From Sipunculus nudus (taxonomy: Eukaryota; Annelida; Sipuncula; Golfingiida; Sipunculidae): a stretch of DNA of 64,000 bases. The stretch is taken from positions 61,862,659 to 61,926,658 of the forward strand of contig CM049313.1 in assembly GCA_026874595.1 (NCBI GenBank), written 5' to 3'. This document shows, in pieces, positions 34,550 to 47,132 of this stretch. Within the stretch, counting starts at the first letter, position 1; every line of letters begins with the position of its first letter. A program made the position numbers and the translations under genes. The notes under the pieces were generated by a model. It ran no database searches. It worked only from the letters and a program-made list of their open reading frames with translations, and was not told the origin of the DNA.

Positions 34550-35109
34550 TCGTTTGGACGCGAAAACTCAAAAAATATTTTATGGATCTTTACCAAACTT
34601 GACATGTGCATAGATATGGGTAAGAGAACAAAGCGTATTTAAAATGGGGTCATGACCTTTACCAGGAGAGTGACCTTGAATAGATCCATTTGGGGGGAAA
34701 ATCACACAAATTCTTAAATATCTACAGAAATCTTGCATGGATTTATCCGAAAATCAATTTGACCGTAGATCTTAGATAGTGATGTCATGTACCCGAAACT
34801 GGTGGTGCCACCTGTTATCCTTTTCTTGTTTTCATACCATTTATACACCCATCATTACAACTTAACAGTACTGTGAGCATTATAAGTCAAAAACAAATGG
34901 ACAGATTTCTTTCATATTATGCATATACATAGACATGGGTTATGGGATGAGGTCTATTTAAATTGGGGTCATGACCTTTCCTATGATAGTGGCCTTGACC
35001 TTGAATATTGCCATATTGGGTGAAAATCACACACCTCTTATGATATCTCCATTGTTGATAGCCTTATGGATTTCAAACATGACATATGTATGGCCCACCA
35101 CTAAAGTAA
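34550..35109. repeat. Diverged repeat pair with inverted nuclear-receptor half-sites
   Basis: Two related units (about 34560-34860 and 34880-35060) share AAACTTGACATGTGCATAGATATGGG-like and GGGGTCATGACCTTT words. The half-sites here are mainly TGACCT, opposite to the array that follows. Confidence 0.65.
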
Positions 35110-37510
35110 GAACCCTATAAGTTCTAGGGTCATGAGGTCAAAGGTCAAGGTCACTGGACTGGCATTTTAAAAGATACTGTGGATGCATTTTAAGCCAAAC
35201 TTTAATCCCAGGTCTTCCATCTTGAATATATAGCTCACTTGCCAATAGTGGATGATCCATATAAATTTTGGGGTCACAAGGTCAAAGGTCAAGGCCACAG
35301 GAGCTATCTGTCCAAAAATTAGTTTCTGGATGATAATTCCTGCTTTTATTGATGTATTGATTTCAAATTTGACTTATATATGTCCCATTGAAAAAGCAAA
35401 ACTCCAATTGATTTTGGGGTCATGAGGTCAAAGGTCAAGGTCACAGGACACATCTTTAAAAAGATTGTGGATGCATTTTCAGCCAAACATTTCATCTCAG
35501 ACCTTTCATCTTGCACATATAGTTCACCTGCTAAGAGTGGAAGACCCTATCAGTTTTGAGGTCACAAGGTCAAAGGTGAAGGTCACAGGAGTCATCTGTC
35601 CAAAAATTAGTTTCTGGATGATAATTCCTGCTTTATTGATGTATGGATTTCAAACTTGACTTGTATATGTCCCATTGGAAAAGCAAGACCCAAATTGATT
35701 TTGGGGTCAGAGGTCAAAGGTCAAGGTCACAGGACACATCTTTAAAAAAAATGTGGATGCATTTTAAGCCAAACTTTCATCCCAGGTCTTCCATCTTGAA
35801 TATATAGCTCACTTGCCAATAGTGGATAATCCATATAAATTTTGGGGTCACAAGATCAAAGGTCAAGGCCACAGGAGCTATCTGTCCAAAAATTAGTTTC
35901 TGGATGATAATTCCTTCTTTTATTGATGTATGGATTTCAAACTTGACTTGTATTTGACCCATTGGAAAAGCAAGACCCGAATTGATTTTGGGGTCATGAG
36001 GTCAAAGGTCAAGGTCACAGGAAACCTTTAAAAAGGTTGTGGATGCAATTTCAGCCAAATAATTCATCTCAGATCTTTCATCTTGCACATATAGTTCACC
36101 TGCTAAGAGTGGAAGACCCCTATCAATTTTGAGGTCACAAGGTCAAAGGTGAAGGTCACAGGAGCCATCTGTCCAAAAATTAGTTTCTGGATGATAATTC
36201 CTGCTTTTATTGATGTATGGATTTCAAACTTGACTTGTATATGTCCCATTGGAAAAGCAAGACCCAAATTGATTTTGGGGTCAGAGGTCAAAGGTCAAGG
36301 TCACAGCACACATCTTTAAAAAAAATGTGGATGCATTTTAAGCCAAACTTTCATCCAAGGTCTTCCATCTTGAATATATAGCTCACTTGCCAATAGTGGA
36401 TAATCCATATAAATTTTGGGGTCACAAGATCAAAGGTCAAGGCCACAGGAGCTATCTGTCCAAAATTAGTTTCTGGATGATAATTCCTTCTTTTATTGAT
36501 GTATGGATTTCAAACTTGACTTGTATTTGACCCATTGGAAAAGCAAGACCCGAATTGATTTTGGGGTCATGAGGTCAAAGGTCAAGGTCACAGGAAACCT
36601 TTAAAAAGGTTGTGGATGCAATTTCAGCCAAATAATTCATCTCAGATCTTTCATCTTGCACATATAGTTCACCTGCTAAGAGTGGAAGACCCCTATCAAT
36701 TTTGAGGTCACAAGGTCAAAGGTGAAGGTCACAGGAGCCATCTGTCCAAAAATTAGTTTCTGGATGATAATTCCTTCTTTTATTGATGTATGGATTTCAA
36801 ACTTGACTTGTATATATCCCATTGGAAAAGCAAGACCTGAAATGATTTTGAGGTCAAAGGTCAAGGTCACAGGACACATCTTTAAAAAGATGTGGATGCA
36901 TTTTCAGCCAAACATTCCATCTCAGATCTTTCATCTTGCACATATAGTTCACCTGCCAAGAGAGGAAGAACCCTATCAATTTTGAGGTCACAAGGTCAAA
37001 GGTGAAGGTCACAGGAGTCATCTGTCCAAAAATTAGTTTCTGGATGATAATTCCTTCTTTTATTGATGTATGGATTTCAAACTTGACTTGTATTTGACCC
37101 ATTGGAAAAGCAAGACCCGAATTGATTTTGGGTCATGAGGTCAAAGGTCAAGGTCACAGGACACATCTTTATAAAGATTGTAGATGCATTTTCTGCCAAA
37201 CAATTCATCTCAGATCATTCATCTTGCACATATAGTTCACCTGCCAACAGTGAAAAACCCCTTTATTAATTTTGAGGTCACAAGGTAAAAGGTGAAGGTC
37301 ACAGGAGCCATCTGTCCAAAAATTAGTTTCTGGATGATAATTCCTGCTTTTATTGATGTATGGTTTTCAAACTTGACTTGCATATGTCCCATTGGAAAAG
37401 CAAGACCCAAATTGATTTTTTCATGAGGTCAAAGGTCAAGGTCACAGGACACATCTTTAAAAAGATCAAGGTCACAGGACCAACATCTTCAACAAGATTG
37501 TGGATTGTTA
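35110..37510. repeat. Approximately 287-bp satellite array with dimeric higher-order structure
   Basis: TCCAAAA(A)TTAGTTTCTGG recurs at about 35311, 35599, 35885, 36172, 36459, 36745, 37025 and 37315, giving steps of 280-290 bp. Units alternate in subtype (GGCCACAGGAGCTA versus GGTGAAGGTCACAGGAG): A B A B A B B B. The segments around 35700-36270 and 36275-36840 are near-identical 574-bp dimers. Each unit holds two half-site clusters of the form AGGTCAAAGGTCAAGGTCA about 143 bp apart. Short minus-strand frames repeat with the units and are not genes. Confidence 0.93.
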
Positions 37511-37839
37511 GATGGAAGAAACAATAAATATGCCAAGTGTCAGTATATGCTGCTTAAAATGGGGGTCGTTCTTAAAGGGGGGGCCTACTATGTCTGGGGA
37601 TACTCTGGCACCTGCGGTGCCAAGAAATGTCTAGTTAGTAAGTACTGTAACCCCTGCACAATACTTAAGGGTAAACATAGGGCATAAAATGGTAGAGACT
37701 ATGTTGCAGGTGTGGTGTGACCACTCTGACACATACAAACTCATACACAACACACCTGCTTTAGATTGTTAATCCATTTATGATGTCAACACTAGGACAC
37801 AAATCACTATTTTACTTGTACCGGTAACATAGATTGCTT
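37511..37839. other. Non-coding spacer
   Basis: A 60-codon frame at 37505-37687 has no recognisable domain. Nothing else is supportable. Confidence 0.45.
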
Positions 37840-39600
37840 AGCTATTTTGCCTGTACCAGCATAATTGCCAGTTAGTTAAAATAGTTATTGTTCTATGAGA
37901 AATTTTTCAGCAGTTTAATTCCAGGAATATATTTATTTATATTAATCCAGTGTTAACTTTACATTTCAAGTTGTTTATTTGTTAATATTACTGATATTAC
38001 AGATAATATGATCCAGTCAGCTTGTATGATTTTATGTTTAGTTTTCAGGTAAAAAGTGTTAATAACAACACCTGTTATGGAATCCTGTGATTGAGGGAAA
38101 TATATTTTGATGTTTTAGATAAAAATATCTGGTTGATATCACCATGATCAGTTAATGTCAGACTCTGGACTCCAGCTAGTAACTCCCTGTGGAATCAAGT
38201 GTTTTTTCTTTGGATCTACCCTAAATTTCATGGTACTAGGGTAGTGCTCATGTTTGCATTAACAGTCATTAATTATATTGTGAATAAAGTGAATGCCTGA
38301 ATGGAATTGGCCTGTCAGGACTAGGATTTATTTTTGTTAACAAGGAATTTATGATCATGGTGATTTAACCAAGTAGATTAATTATTATTTGCTTGGTGAA
38401 AACATGCTTTTAACATGATTATACCTCACATATAGTGTTACCAGTAGTTAGCTTATTAATTTTATTAGTAACAGTGACAGTAGAAAATCTTTTCATAAAA
38501 ATCATCTCCTTTGAGAGCTTTAGAGTTTCTTTTTAGCCTGGAGAGTCACAGTTGCTGAACAGCACATTGTATAAAGGTTTATACGCAATGTCATTCTTTC
38601 ACTTTTTTAGGGCCTCAGTAAATCTTGTGCGTCTCTCATTTCCTAATACATGACAATATAAGTAGATGTCTCTTTGTTTGCTAACAAGTGTATAGGCCCC
38701 ATGTATATGAAAACTAGTCAATCTTGACAAATACTTTTTTCTCAGGGGACAGGGCTCAACTTAAAGCGGTAAACTGCTTGCATGGGGCAAGTGTAAATCC
38801 CAGAAAATAGTGGGAGGGCAACTAAAAGTCACCCCTACAACTGACTGGGATAGTTGGGCAACATAAACCTTTATCCAAATACCTGAAAAAGGATGTTTGT
38901 GTTCTTAAATGCAATCAATGATTTTTGTAGGGCAAGAAAAAGTTCATTTAGGGCAAGTAAAAGCTAGATGTTACTTGCCTGACTAAGCAAGTACTTTCAA
39001 AGATTAATGTCAAGCCATAGGGGACATGAAACCTGATCTCAATAGAAGACCTTTACCAAAGTCAGTGCTGAAAAATACATTTCCGTCATTTCATAACAGA
39101 GCTAAGAATTTAATCTTATTTTTTTATACAAAAAAACTCTTGGTTACTGAACAGAAACTATCTTAGTAATTTCCCAAATCCCATGTATTGAAATTGGTGA
39201 TGTGATCAGACAGATGAATTTGGATAATTCCTGGTATAGGTGAACAGTGATAATTTCAAAGCCTGCTTGAGGATATGAACATATTTTGGACCCCTCATGC
39301 AATGGTCATGAACTTGTTCATTCATCACACATAATCACCATAAAGGCTCTTAAAGGGAATGATTGACATGCTCCCTGGGTACTTTGTGTGTGCATATCCC
39401 TTCCTCTGGCTATAGTTGGCAAAAATGATGTGTAACATATCTTCTGCATAAAGCCTCTAATTGATGGCTACCAAGTAATATGACCCTCTCCTTGAAATAA
39501 TCTTTACTACTCTGGTTCTGGCCAGGTTTTTACAGGTTTATCTGTGACTTTGTACATTCATGGTTTGATTGACAGGTCATAACATTGTGCAATATGATCA
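37840..39600. repeat. Diverged duplication, copy 1
   Basis: Ordered matches to 41040-43430. Examples: AACAACACCTGTTATG at about 38066 versus 41240; TCATCACACATAATCACCATAA at about 39315-39335 versus its variant at 43190; TGATTGACATG, TACTTTGTGTGTG and GATTGACAGGTCA in the same order. No open frame follows the conservation. Confidence 0.7.
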
Positions 39601-41039
39601 TCAGGTTGGCTGCCAGATGTTAGGGAATAAATCAGCACTTCTGATTTCAGAAAATAATGATTACTTTTGCGGAGACCTCAAGCAGTAATTAAAATTCACT
39701 TTCATTTACTTCTTTATATCTGTCAGTCAATATTTGCCCAAAATATCAGTGAACCCTTAATAGGCAAGCAGCTTTATATTGCTACTAGGTCAACAGACAA
39801 ACAATTAATCAGGCAGTGTGGACAGTTAACCTTTGTTTCTTTGAAAGAAATGATAAACAGAGAGCAAATCACATATGTATGTATTGTGTGTACATTATTC
39901 TTGGTTTTGAAGTTTAGATGAGAAAAGACACTTAAGAGGATTTTGCTTTAAGCCCAAGGTAATGCTTAAAACCAGGATATTGAGACCAGTACTGGGACTT
40001 CCATAAATTGTTTCAAGACTTGTCAAAATCTTGAAACAGTCTCAAGACCTACATTGATGTGGAGTACATTATGATCAGTGAATAATGATGGGCCAATGAT
40101 CAATTATCATTGATGACTGAACGTTTTAGGAACACTGATCTGATCATTGGTCTTGCCGTACTGTAATTGATTACAATTTTTTGTAACAAATTAGGCTTTG
40201 TGATGAGGCAGTGTGAGCATACTCTAGAAGAGTGTGTTTACTGAAATTCATTACCTAAATTTACTGTGCACACTAAAAGACTATAGAATTATTACATATA
40301 CATATAAGCAAACATGTAGGCCTATATATCAGTTGAGATGGTGTGCAGGTCTGCATATGGGCAGATATTTCAAACTCCTAAACAGCTGATTGATATGGAT
40401 TACTGGTCAGTAGAGGTTGACCTATTTTCACTGATGATTGTTCATGAAGTTTCAGCTGATTTTAAACACTTAATAGTGGACAAAAATTTTAGAAAGTGAT
40501 ACCTGTTGTCTATGATCCATGATTTCGATGTCACAGGCCTTCTGACCGAAGGGGCATTTAAGGATAGCTCATAAGTCCTTTGTCTGTTTGTTGCTTAATG
40601 TCTGTTGAATGAACATTAAAGGCGGTTTCACCCCGGATGTGTCTGAACAAATATGACACAAATAAAAATTCTGTTCTGACTAAATTCCTTTCGTAACCGA
40701 AATTTCATTCACACCAAATCTGAATGATATTTTTAGCTTCCGGTCAATTAAATTTCATATCCGGAATTCGTGGTTGACAGCCACATGGTCAAAATGGTAT
40801 ATATGTATATATTTATAAATTTTTATTGTAAATACATGTGTGTATATATATATTATATTTATACATGTGTATATATGGAAGCCATGAAACTAGGCTAACT
40901 ACTAAAGTAAGCTGTCTTTTTGTCCAAGCCAACAACATTTTAGTGGTTAACATAGCCCCGGGCTCTAGTAAATGTAAAGAAAAATTTGTCAGAAATATAA
41001 AAGAAATCTATACAATATAAAGTTTGACAGTACCCCATG
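39601..41039. other. Non-coding stretch
   Basis: No coding exon is supported. 40640-40790 has a GC-richer segment (GGCGGTTTCACCCCGG) that looks like an element end, but no partner end was found. Confidence 0.45.
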
Positions 41040-41159
41040 GACAGTACTTAAGTGTATGCAAGGTATGCAGATTATTGATCTCTCAATTTCTATTAAGCTA
41101 TTGAATTCCAGGAGTATATTTATTTATTGGAATATTTACTCAAAATTTCATGTTCTTTA

Positions 41160-41640
41160 TTACCTAATATTAATGATAAGGTGACCCAGTTAGCTTGAGT
41201 GACATTGATTTGGAAACAGATAAAAAATGTAAATATAACAACACCTGTTATGAAATTTTAATGAGTCAGGGGAATTTTTTAATTTGATGATTCAGATAGG
41301 TATATCTTATTGAAATTTGTTATTGTTGGACTCTGCACTCAGCTTGAGCGACTTGGTTTGTTAAATATAAAAAAATGTAAATAACAACACCTGTTATGAA
41401 ATTTTATGAGTGAGGGGAATTTTTTAATTTGATGATTCAGATAGATATATCTGATTGAAATTAGTTATTGTTGGACTCTGCAGTCAGCTTGAGTGACTCG
41501 ATTTGTTACATATAAAAATGTAAATAATAACACCTGTTATGAAATTTTATGAGTCAGGGGAATTTTTTAATTTGATGATTCAGATAGATATACCTGATTG
41601 AAATTTGTTATTGTTGGACTCTTCACTCCAGTTTGTCAGT
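41160..41640. repeat. 145-bp tandem repeat, three copies
   Basis: ACACCTGTTA occurs at about 41241, 41387 and 41530, each followed by TGAAATTTTA, GAGGGG/CAGGGGAATTTTTTAATTTG and TTATTGTTGGACTCT. The upstream duplicate has a single related unit near 38060-38190. Confidence 0.9.
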
Positions 41641-41999
41641 GAAACATCAGTGTCAAGGGTGTTCTTTTCAGTCTACATCATATAATTACTTGAGTTTACA
41701 CAGACAGTCATGAAGACATTTATTGTTCAATAAATATTACAATATAGTTTGTTAATGCAAGTGAGTGCTTGAACTGAAGTGGCAACTGAAGTGGCAAACA
41801 GGATGATGCACATACATCGTGGCCTATATGAATATTAAAAAAAGTATATGCTTGAAGCTTTACATTTCATGGATTTGTGGTCGGGGAAAAGCCTGAAGGA
41901 TCCAGGACAGACCAAGCAGAGAGGCACAATGAATACTGGGGTTTCAAGGTTGTGTATTAACTAGTGCATGCATTTGAAACACCTGCCTTTTAAGATGAA

Positions 42000-42500
42000 T
42001 ATACTGTACATTGTAGTCATTATATCTCTCCTCCCATGGGGGAGACATATAGTGTTTGGTCTGTCGTTGTCATCCATCATTGTCAATGTCAGGGCCTGTG
42101 TCATTTCTTGTGAATGCAAATTACCTTTGAACAACTCAACTTTTATTCATGGAATTTGAAATTTATATAGTTTCTATCAATATCTCAGACACATTTGAAA
42201 ACCAGTGTCCTTGACCTTCATCTTCAAGGTCAAATAGGCTGAAAAAGAAATACTTTGTTACACACTTAAACTATATCATTTTTAAACCACTCGATATATT
42301 TTCATGAAATTTGATATATGAAATTTTTCTGGAAAAATCTTGGAATTGTTTGGAAACCGTCAACCTTCATCTTCAAGGTCAAATCAGCCAGAATAGAAAT
42401 TATTTGAGAATGCCTTGACTTTCAAAGTAGTCAATAATTTTCCATTAAATTTGGGAATGGGAGGCCAATAGGGAGGGGAGACATATGTCTGTTTTTGCAA
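42000..42500. repeat. Dispersed repeat with GGGGAGACATA ends
   Basis: It starts near CCCATGGGGGAGACATATAG and ends near GGGAGGGGAGACATATGT. It contains two copies of CTTCAAGGTCAAA (about 42227 and 42373), the same receptor half-site word as in the 35-37 kb array. Confidence 0.55.
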
Positions 42501-43430
42501 TGCAAAAAAAAAAACATTCTCATTCTAGTGAGTTCACTGATTAATATTATTACCTATGACTATGGAAAATCTGATATAAATTTATATAATTTCATGGGAG
42601 CTTGTAATGGTTCCTTTTTTCCTAACAAGGCACAGAACCTGAACAGGGAATAGTTTCAAAGTTTGATGTTATCATTGACATGTCAGTTTTCACTTTAAAG
42701 GAAAAATAATTATTATGCTCAGGACTTTATTTGCCTGTACATTAAAATGGAACTTGATGTCAGATTGTTTGCTAAAGTGAAAGGGCCTGGTTTACATGAA
42801 ACCAGATCACTCTGTACTGTAGTGGTACTTCCCTGGCAACATGGACCCCTATTTAAATCAGACCAGGTCAGTGTTGAAAATTACACTTCATCTGATGAAT
42901 ACCTTCAAAAACATTTACAAAATAAAAACTCATATATCAGTACAGAAGGAAACTGAACTATAAAAATTTAACTGCTATTTTTTTTATATAAAGAATTGGT
43001 GTTAGTTCACAGGTAATATTTTCATAATCTCAATAATTCCCAAAGATTTTCTTTTGTGTTTTGATCTAACAGATGAATTGTGATAATTTCTGGGATTGTA
43101 GAACAGTAACAATTTCAAGGCCTGTATGAGGATATGAACAAAGTTGTTACCACCTCTCCATGCACTGGCCAAGAACTTCTTTATTCATCACATATAATCA
43201 CCATAACGGCTCTCTAAGGAAATGATTGACATGTTCACTAGATGTACTTTGTGTGTGGGGTTTTGTTCCCCGTCCTAGACTTAGCCAAGATGATGTGTCA
43301 TATATCCTCTGCACAAAGCCTCTTTCTGGTGCCAACTTTGGGAACTGGTAAGCTTTTACTGGTTTATCTATGACTAACTACGTTCCTGGTCTGATTGGCA
43401 GGTCAGAACATTATTATATAACTATTTAGG

Positions 43431-43994
43431 AATGTGAGAGGTCTTAAATCATCAGCTCAAACTTGAAACAAAATAGCTTATATAAATTATATAAATATTG
43501 AGTTACTCCAGCTAGGAATCAGCATTAGCATGTGTGAGATCTGAATGTGTTGTGATGTACAGGTAGTTGAGATCTGCCAAGATCCTTGAAGATCAAGACA
43601 GAGGCTTTTGAAACATAAAAAGAGTAGTTGAAATTGTGAAACTTTTACAAATACATGTATGTCATATTGAGAGGATCCTGCATCTTTCATATAGTCCATA
43701 AAAGTGTACAGAGAACACAACCATTAACTAATACAGATAATCTCAGAATCAGTTTCAGCTGAGCACCATGACCCCAAGGTCCCTTGTTTTAGGGCTTAGC
43801 CTGCTGTTGGCACTGTCTGTTGAATTGAGATAAAGGGAAACCAGGATATTTCACTATTTTAGCCAGATGTATATCCTGTTTTATATTTACAGGGTTAGGA
43901 ATAATCCAGGGGTCATCATTACATATCATTAAGACCTTAGAATGAATATCTTAAGTTCTATATGATATTTTCATCAGTTTTCCTTCGATGTGTA
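43431..43994. other. Non-coding stretch
   Basis: No exon supported. It contains a divergent copy of a recurrent element end (GAGCACCATGACCCCAAGG, near 43762-43780). Confidence 0.45.
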
Positions 43995-44410
43995 CCAAGG
44001 CTTGAATCAGGGACTTAATTTCTACTCCCTAGCCCATCACCTTAACCACTGAGCAGTGAGATTGTCCTTCCAGTTTAGCTCGAGGTCTACTAAGGCTTGA
44101 ATCTGGTACTTAATTTCTACTCCCTTTTCCATCACCTTAACCACTGAGCTGTGAGTTTGTCATTCCAGTTCATTTTGAGGTCTACCAGGGCTTGAATCTG
44201 GTACTTAATTTCTACTCCCTTGTCCATCACCTTAACCACTGAGCAGCGAGTTTTTGTCCTTCCAGTTTATTTTGAGGTCTACTATAGGGCTTGAATCTGG
44301 TAGTAAATTTCTACTCCCTTGTCCATCACTTTAACCACTGAGCAGTGAGTTTGTCCTTCCAGTTTGCCTTTGAGGTCTACTAGGGCTTGAATCTGAGATT
44401 TGCTTAAAAT
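43995..44410 (-). repeat. 95-bp tandem repeats resembling tRNA/SINE heads
   Basis: AACCACTGAGC lies at about 44044, 44139, 44234 and 44333. Read on the minus strand, each unit has GCTCAGTGGTTAAG (pol III A box), then about 31 nt, then GATTCAAGCC (B box-like). That is the A-to-B distance of a tRNA. No cloverleaf with paired acceptor stem was found, so these are tRNA-derived repeats, not tRNA genes. Confidence 0.7.
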
Positions 44411-44479
44411 CAGATAAGACCACCAGAGTACAATCAGTTATATTGTACTGCACACATTATTTCAGACATATCTACTTTA

Positions 44480-45265
44480 ATATGATTTGAACCAGTAGAA
44501 TTTTTGTTTCCTCATGCATATTGATAAAAACGTGATTCTGTTTGTAATTTTTCGTGGTCCATTGTCCGTCGTCCGTCCGTCCGTCCTTAGATGTGGCAGG
44601 TTTTGAAACCCTAAGACCTAGGAATCCAAAATTCGGCATAATGTTAGATGTCCCCAAGATCTCCTACCAAGCGGAAAACTGGGTCTTAGTGACTTTGTTC
44701 CTTTGAGAAATTAAGGAAAAACCTCAATTTTTTATTAAAAACCTATTTTCACACTTCAGGACTGCCTTATATCAAAACTACTCATCTGTTTTTCCTCATA
44801 TTTACCATAAATATTCCCCTATATAGTTCCTATGTACATGCCAGAAATTGTGTCTGTATTATATAATTTAAAAAAGTTATGGGCCCAAACATAATGCATT
44901 TTGTAAAAAATCAGGAAAGATATTTGATCACTTAACACAAAACATGTTAAAGCTATGGACTTTTTTTCCAGTAATATAACTTTAATTAATCAAAATTATA
45001 TTGTATACCCAAAATTAGATCAAAATCTTTTAAATTTTTTAAAATATTAACAAAAACAAAAAATTGGTATTTTAATTTTTGCCCAACCTTGACTGTGGCA
45101 CGTTTTTTTCCTGTAAGTACTGTGGATTTAATTTTCACAGCATGTTTTTGTTAGCATTTTGACTGTTAACACAGAAAATTTGAAACCAGTTGATCAAAAA
45201 CTGTAGATTTTATTCAAGTTTTCAAGCACCATTTAACATATTGTTTACATCAAGCTAGTGTTATG
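44480..45265. repeat. Approximately 680-bp dispersed repeat, copy 1
   Basis: It shares GGGCCCAAACATAATGCA, TAGATGTC.CCA.GATCTCCTACCA-type words and CTGTAAGTACTGT-like words with the next copy at about 680 bp offset. Confidence 0.75.
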
Positions 45266-45960
45266 CAGTTTGCAAGAGCTCAGCTCCCCAGCTTCGGCTC
45301 TCAGTTCCTAAAATTTGGCATACAATTAGATGTCTCCAGAATCCCCTACCATGCCAAGAATTTGGTCACTAGGACTTAATACTTTTGAAATATTAATGAA
45401 AAACTTCATTTTTCCATAAAAAAAACCATTGTTACACTTCAAGACTGGCTAATATCAAAACCACTGATCTGACTTTAATCATATATAATATACTTATTTT
45501 TCTATACATTCTCTATGCACATGCCAGAAATGATGTCAGTATTGCATAATTGTTTTAAGTAATGGGCCCAAACATAATGCACTTTGTAAAAAATCAAGAA
45601 ATATATTTACTCCCTTAACAAGAGGATTGCTGAAGCTAGAGATTTTTTGTTAGGGATGTTACATTATTTTATCAAGATTGAATTGAATGCCCAAAATTAG
45701 TTCTGAATTTTTCAAATTTTATAAGTTATTAGTATAAATATAAAATTAGTACCTTAAATTTTGCCAAACTTTTACCATGGCACGTTTGTTTCCTGTGAGC
45801 ACTGTTGATATAATTTTCATATCATGCACACAAAGGGATTTCAGCTTTTTAGTTTAGAAAGCTGAAAGAAATTGGCCAAAAGTTGTAGCTTTTATTAATG
45901 TTTTTATGAGACCATGTTAGACCTTAGCTCTCCCCAGCCCCTCTTGAGTCACCTGTATGT
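45266..45960. repeat. Approximately 680-bp dispersed repeat, copy 2
   Basis: Ordered matches to 44600-45250 (for example GGGCCCAAACATAATGCA near 45562 versus 44881). A third, weaker relative is near 54290-54360 and parts recur through 51840-54300. Confidence 0.75.
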
Positions 45961-47096
45961 TGACCTTGTTGACCTTTCATCAAATTATGCACGCTTGACG
46001 CGAGGCATACACTGGGGCAGCCAGGCAGCTTATGGCCAGCCACAGTTGGTCCAGGTGTCCAAGCCAACTCATTTAGTAGTTTTAACTAACAACATTACAA
46101 TAATTAATTAATTTTTATTGGTTTTTAATAACAAATTAAAGAATAGAAAAGGAATTTGTTAGTTGATAATAACAGGAAATTAACTTGCAGTTACTGAAGA
46201 TATAAGAATCTTGTATCGATTGATAGAATGTCACGTATTCCAAATAACACCATGCAGTCACCTATGGTATTTTTCAGTTCAATTTTAATGATAAAAAAAT
46301 AAATCATATTATTCATTACTAATCATTAGGGATCATATGAAGGAAATTAATGATAGACAAAGATGCAGTTGATAATATTAATCTAGATTTCTGCTGTGTC
46401 TAGTGTGTACATTGATGTGAAATTAGTCCAAAATGAATATATTACATTTATTTTTTTTAATATGAATAAAAGCCATAAAACCAGGTACTTATGATCATTA
46501 TTTAAATGTGTGAATTTTGTATATTCTGGATTCTCAACATCATTGTTTGGTGAAAACTGAATAAATACCAGACATGGTGAGAATACTTTGCAAATGTATT
46601 TTAATACAGATATAAATATGTACTCCATTATAAATTTTCTTGCATAAGAATGGGAATTCAGGTAAAAATGAAAGTATATGAATACCAGTGCAAATACTTT
46701 CAAAATGTATTCATGAATGCATTCATGAATATATTCTTTGATATTATTTTAATAATCATTTCAGTTGTATTTTATTTTAAAAAATCATACGATTCTCTTA
46801 TTATTTTAATTAAAATTATATTTGGGACAATTTGTAATTATTTTTAATAAATAGTTAAACTCTAATATTATATGTTCTGCTTATAAGTTATATGGCCAAG
46901 TCAAAATCTGTGTGACAATAGCACTCCATTTGTTAATAAAATAAATGAAATCAATCCTCTTCCCTGTCTCCAAAGATACTATCAAAATCATACATAAGCT
47001 AAACACCCACAACTCATAATACAGCTTATATTTTTTTTCCCACACAAAACAAGCATGTGCCTCATTTCTAAATCATATTTTTTTATCATATATAAC
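45961..47096. other. Non-coding stretch
   Basis: Very AT-rich; a 106-codon minus-strand frame at 46383-46703 has only low-complexity aromatic/Ile composition and no domain. Confidence 0.5.
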
Positions 47097-47132
47097 AGCT
47101 GAGTGCCATGACCCATGGGTCCCTTGTTTTCA
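47097..47132. repeat. Recurrent palindromic element end
   Basis: AGCTGAGTGCCATGACCCA followed by TGGGTCCCTTGTTTT; the core GACCCATGGGTC is a 12-bp perfect palindrome. The same segment occurs near 54764-54797, with weaker relatives near 43756 and 53008. Confidence 0.7.

Larger units (their letters stand above)
41040..43430. repeat. Diverged duplication, copy 2
   Basis: Downstream counterpart of 37840-39600, offset about 3.2-3.9 kb. It is longer because it includes a 145-bp tandem triplication (41160-41640) and an inserted dispersed repeat (42000-42500). Confidence 0.7.

Noticed and set aside
36103-37102. Repeated minus-strand frames of 62-82 codons with similar peptides
   Set aside because: They recur with the 287-bp satellite period, are interrupted differently in each unit and have no known domain.
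44480-44657. Minus-strand 61-codon frame
   Set aside because: Part of a dispersed repeat present in at least two diverged copies with no conserved frame.
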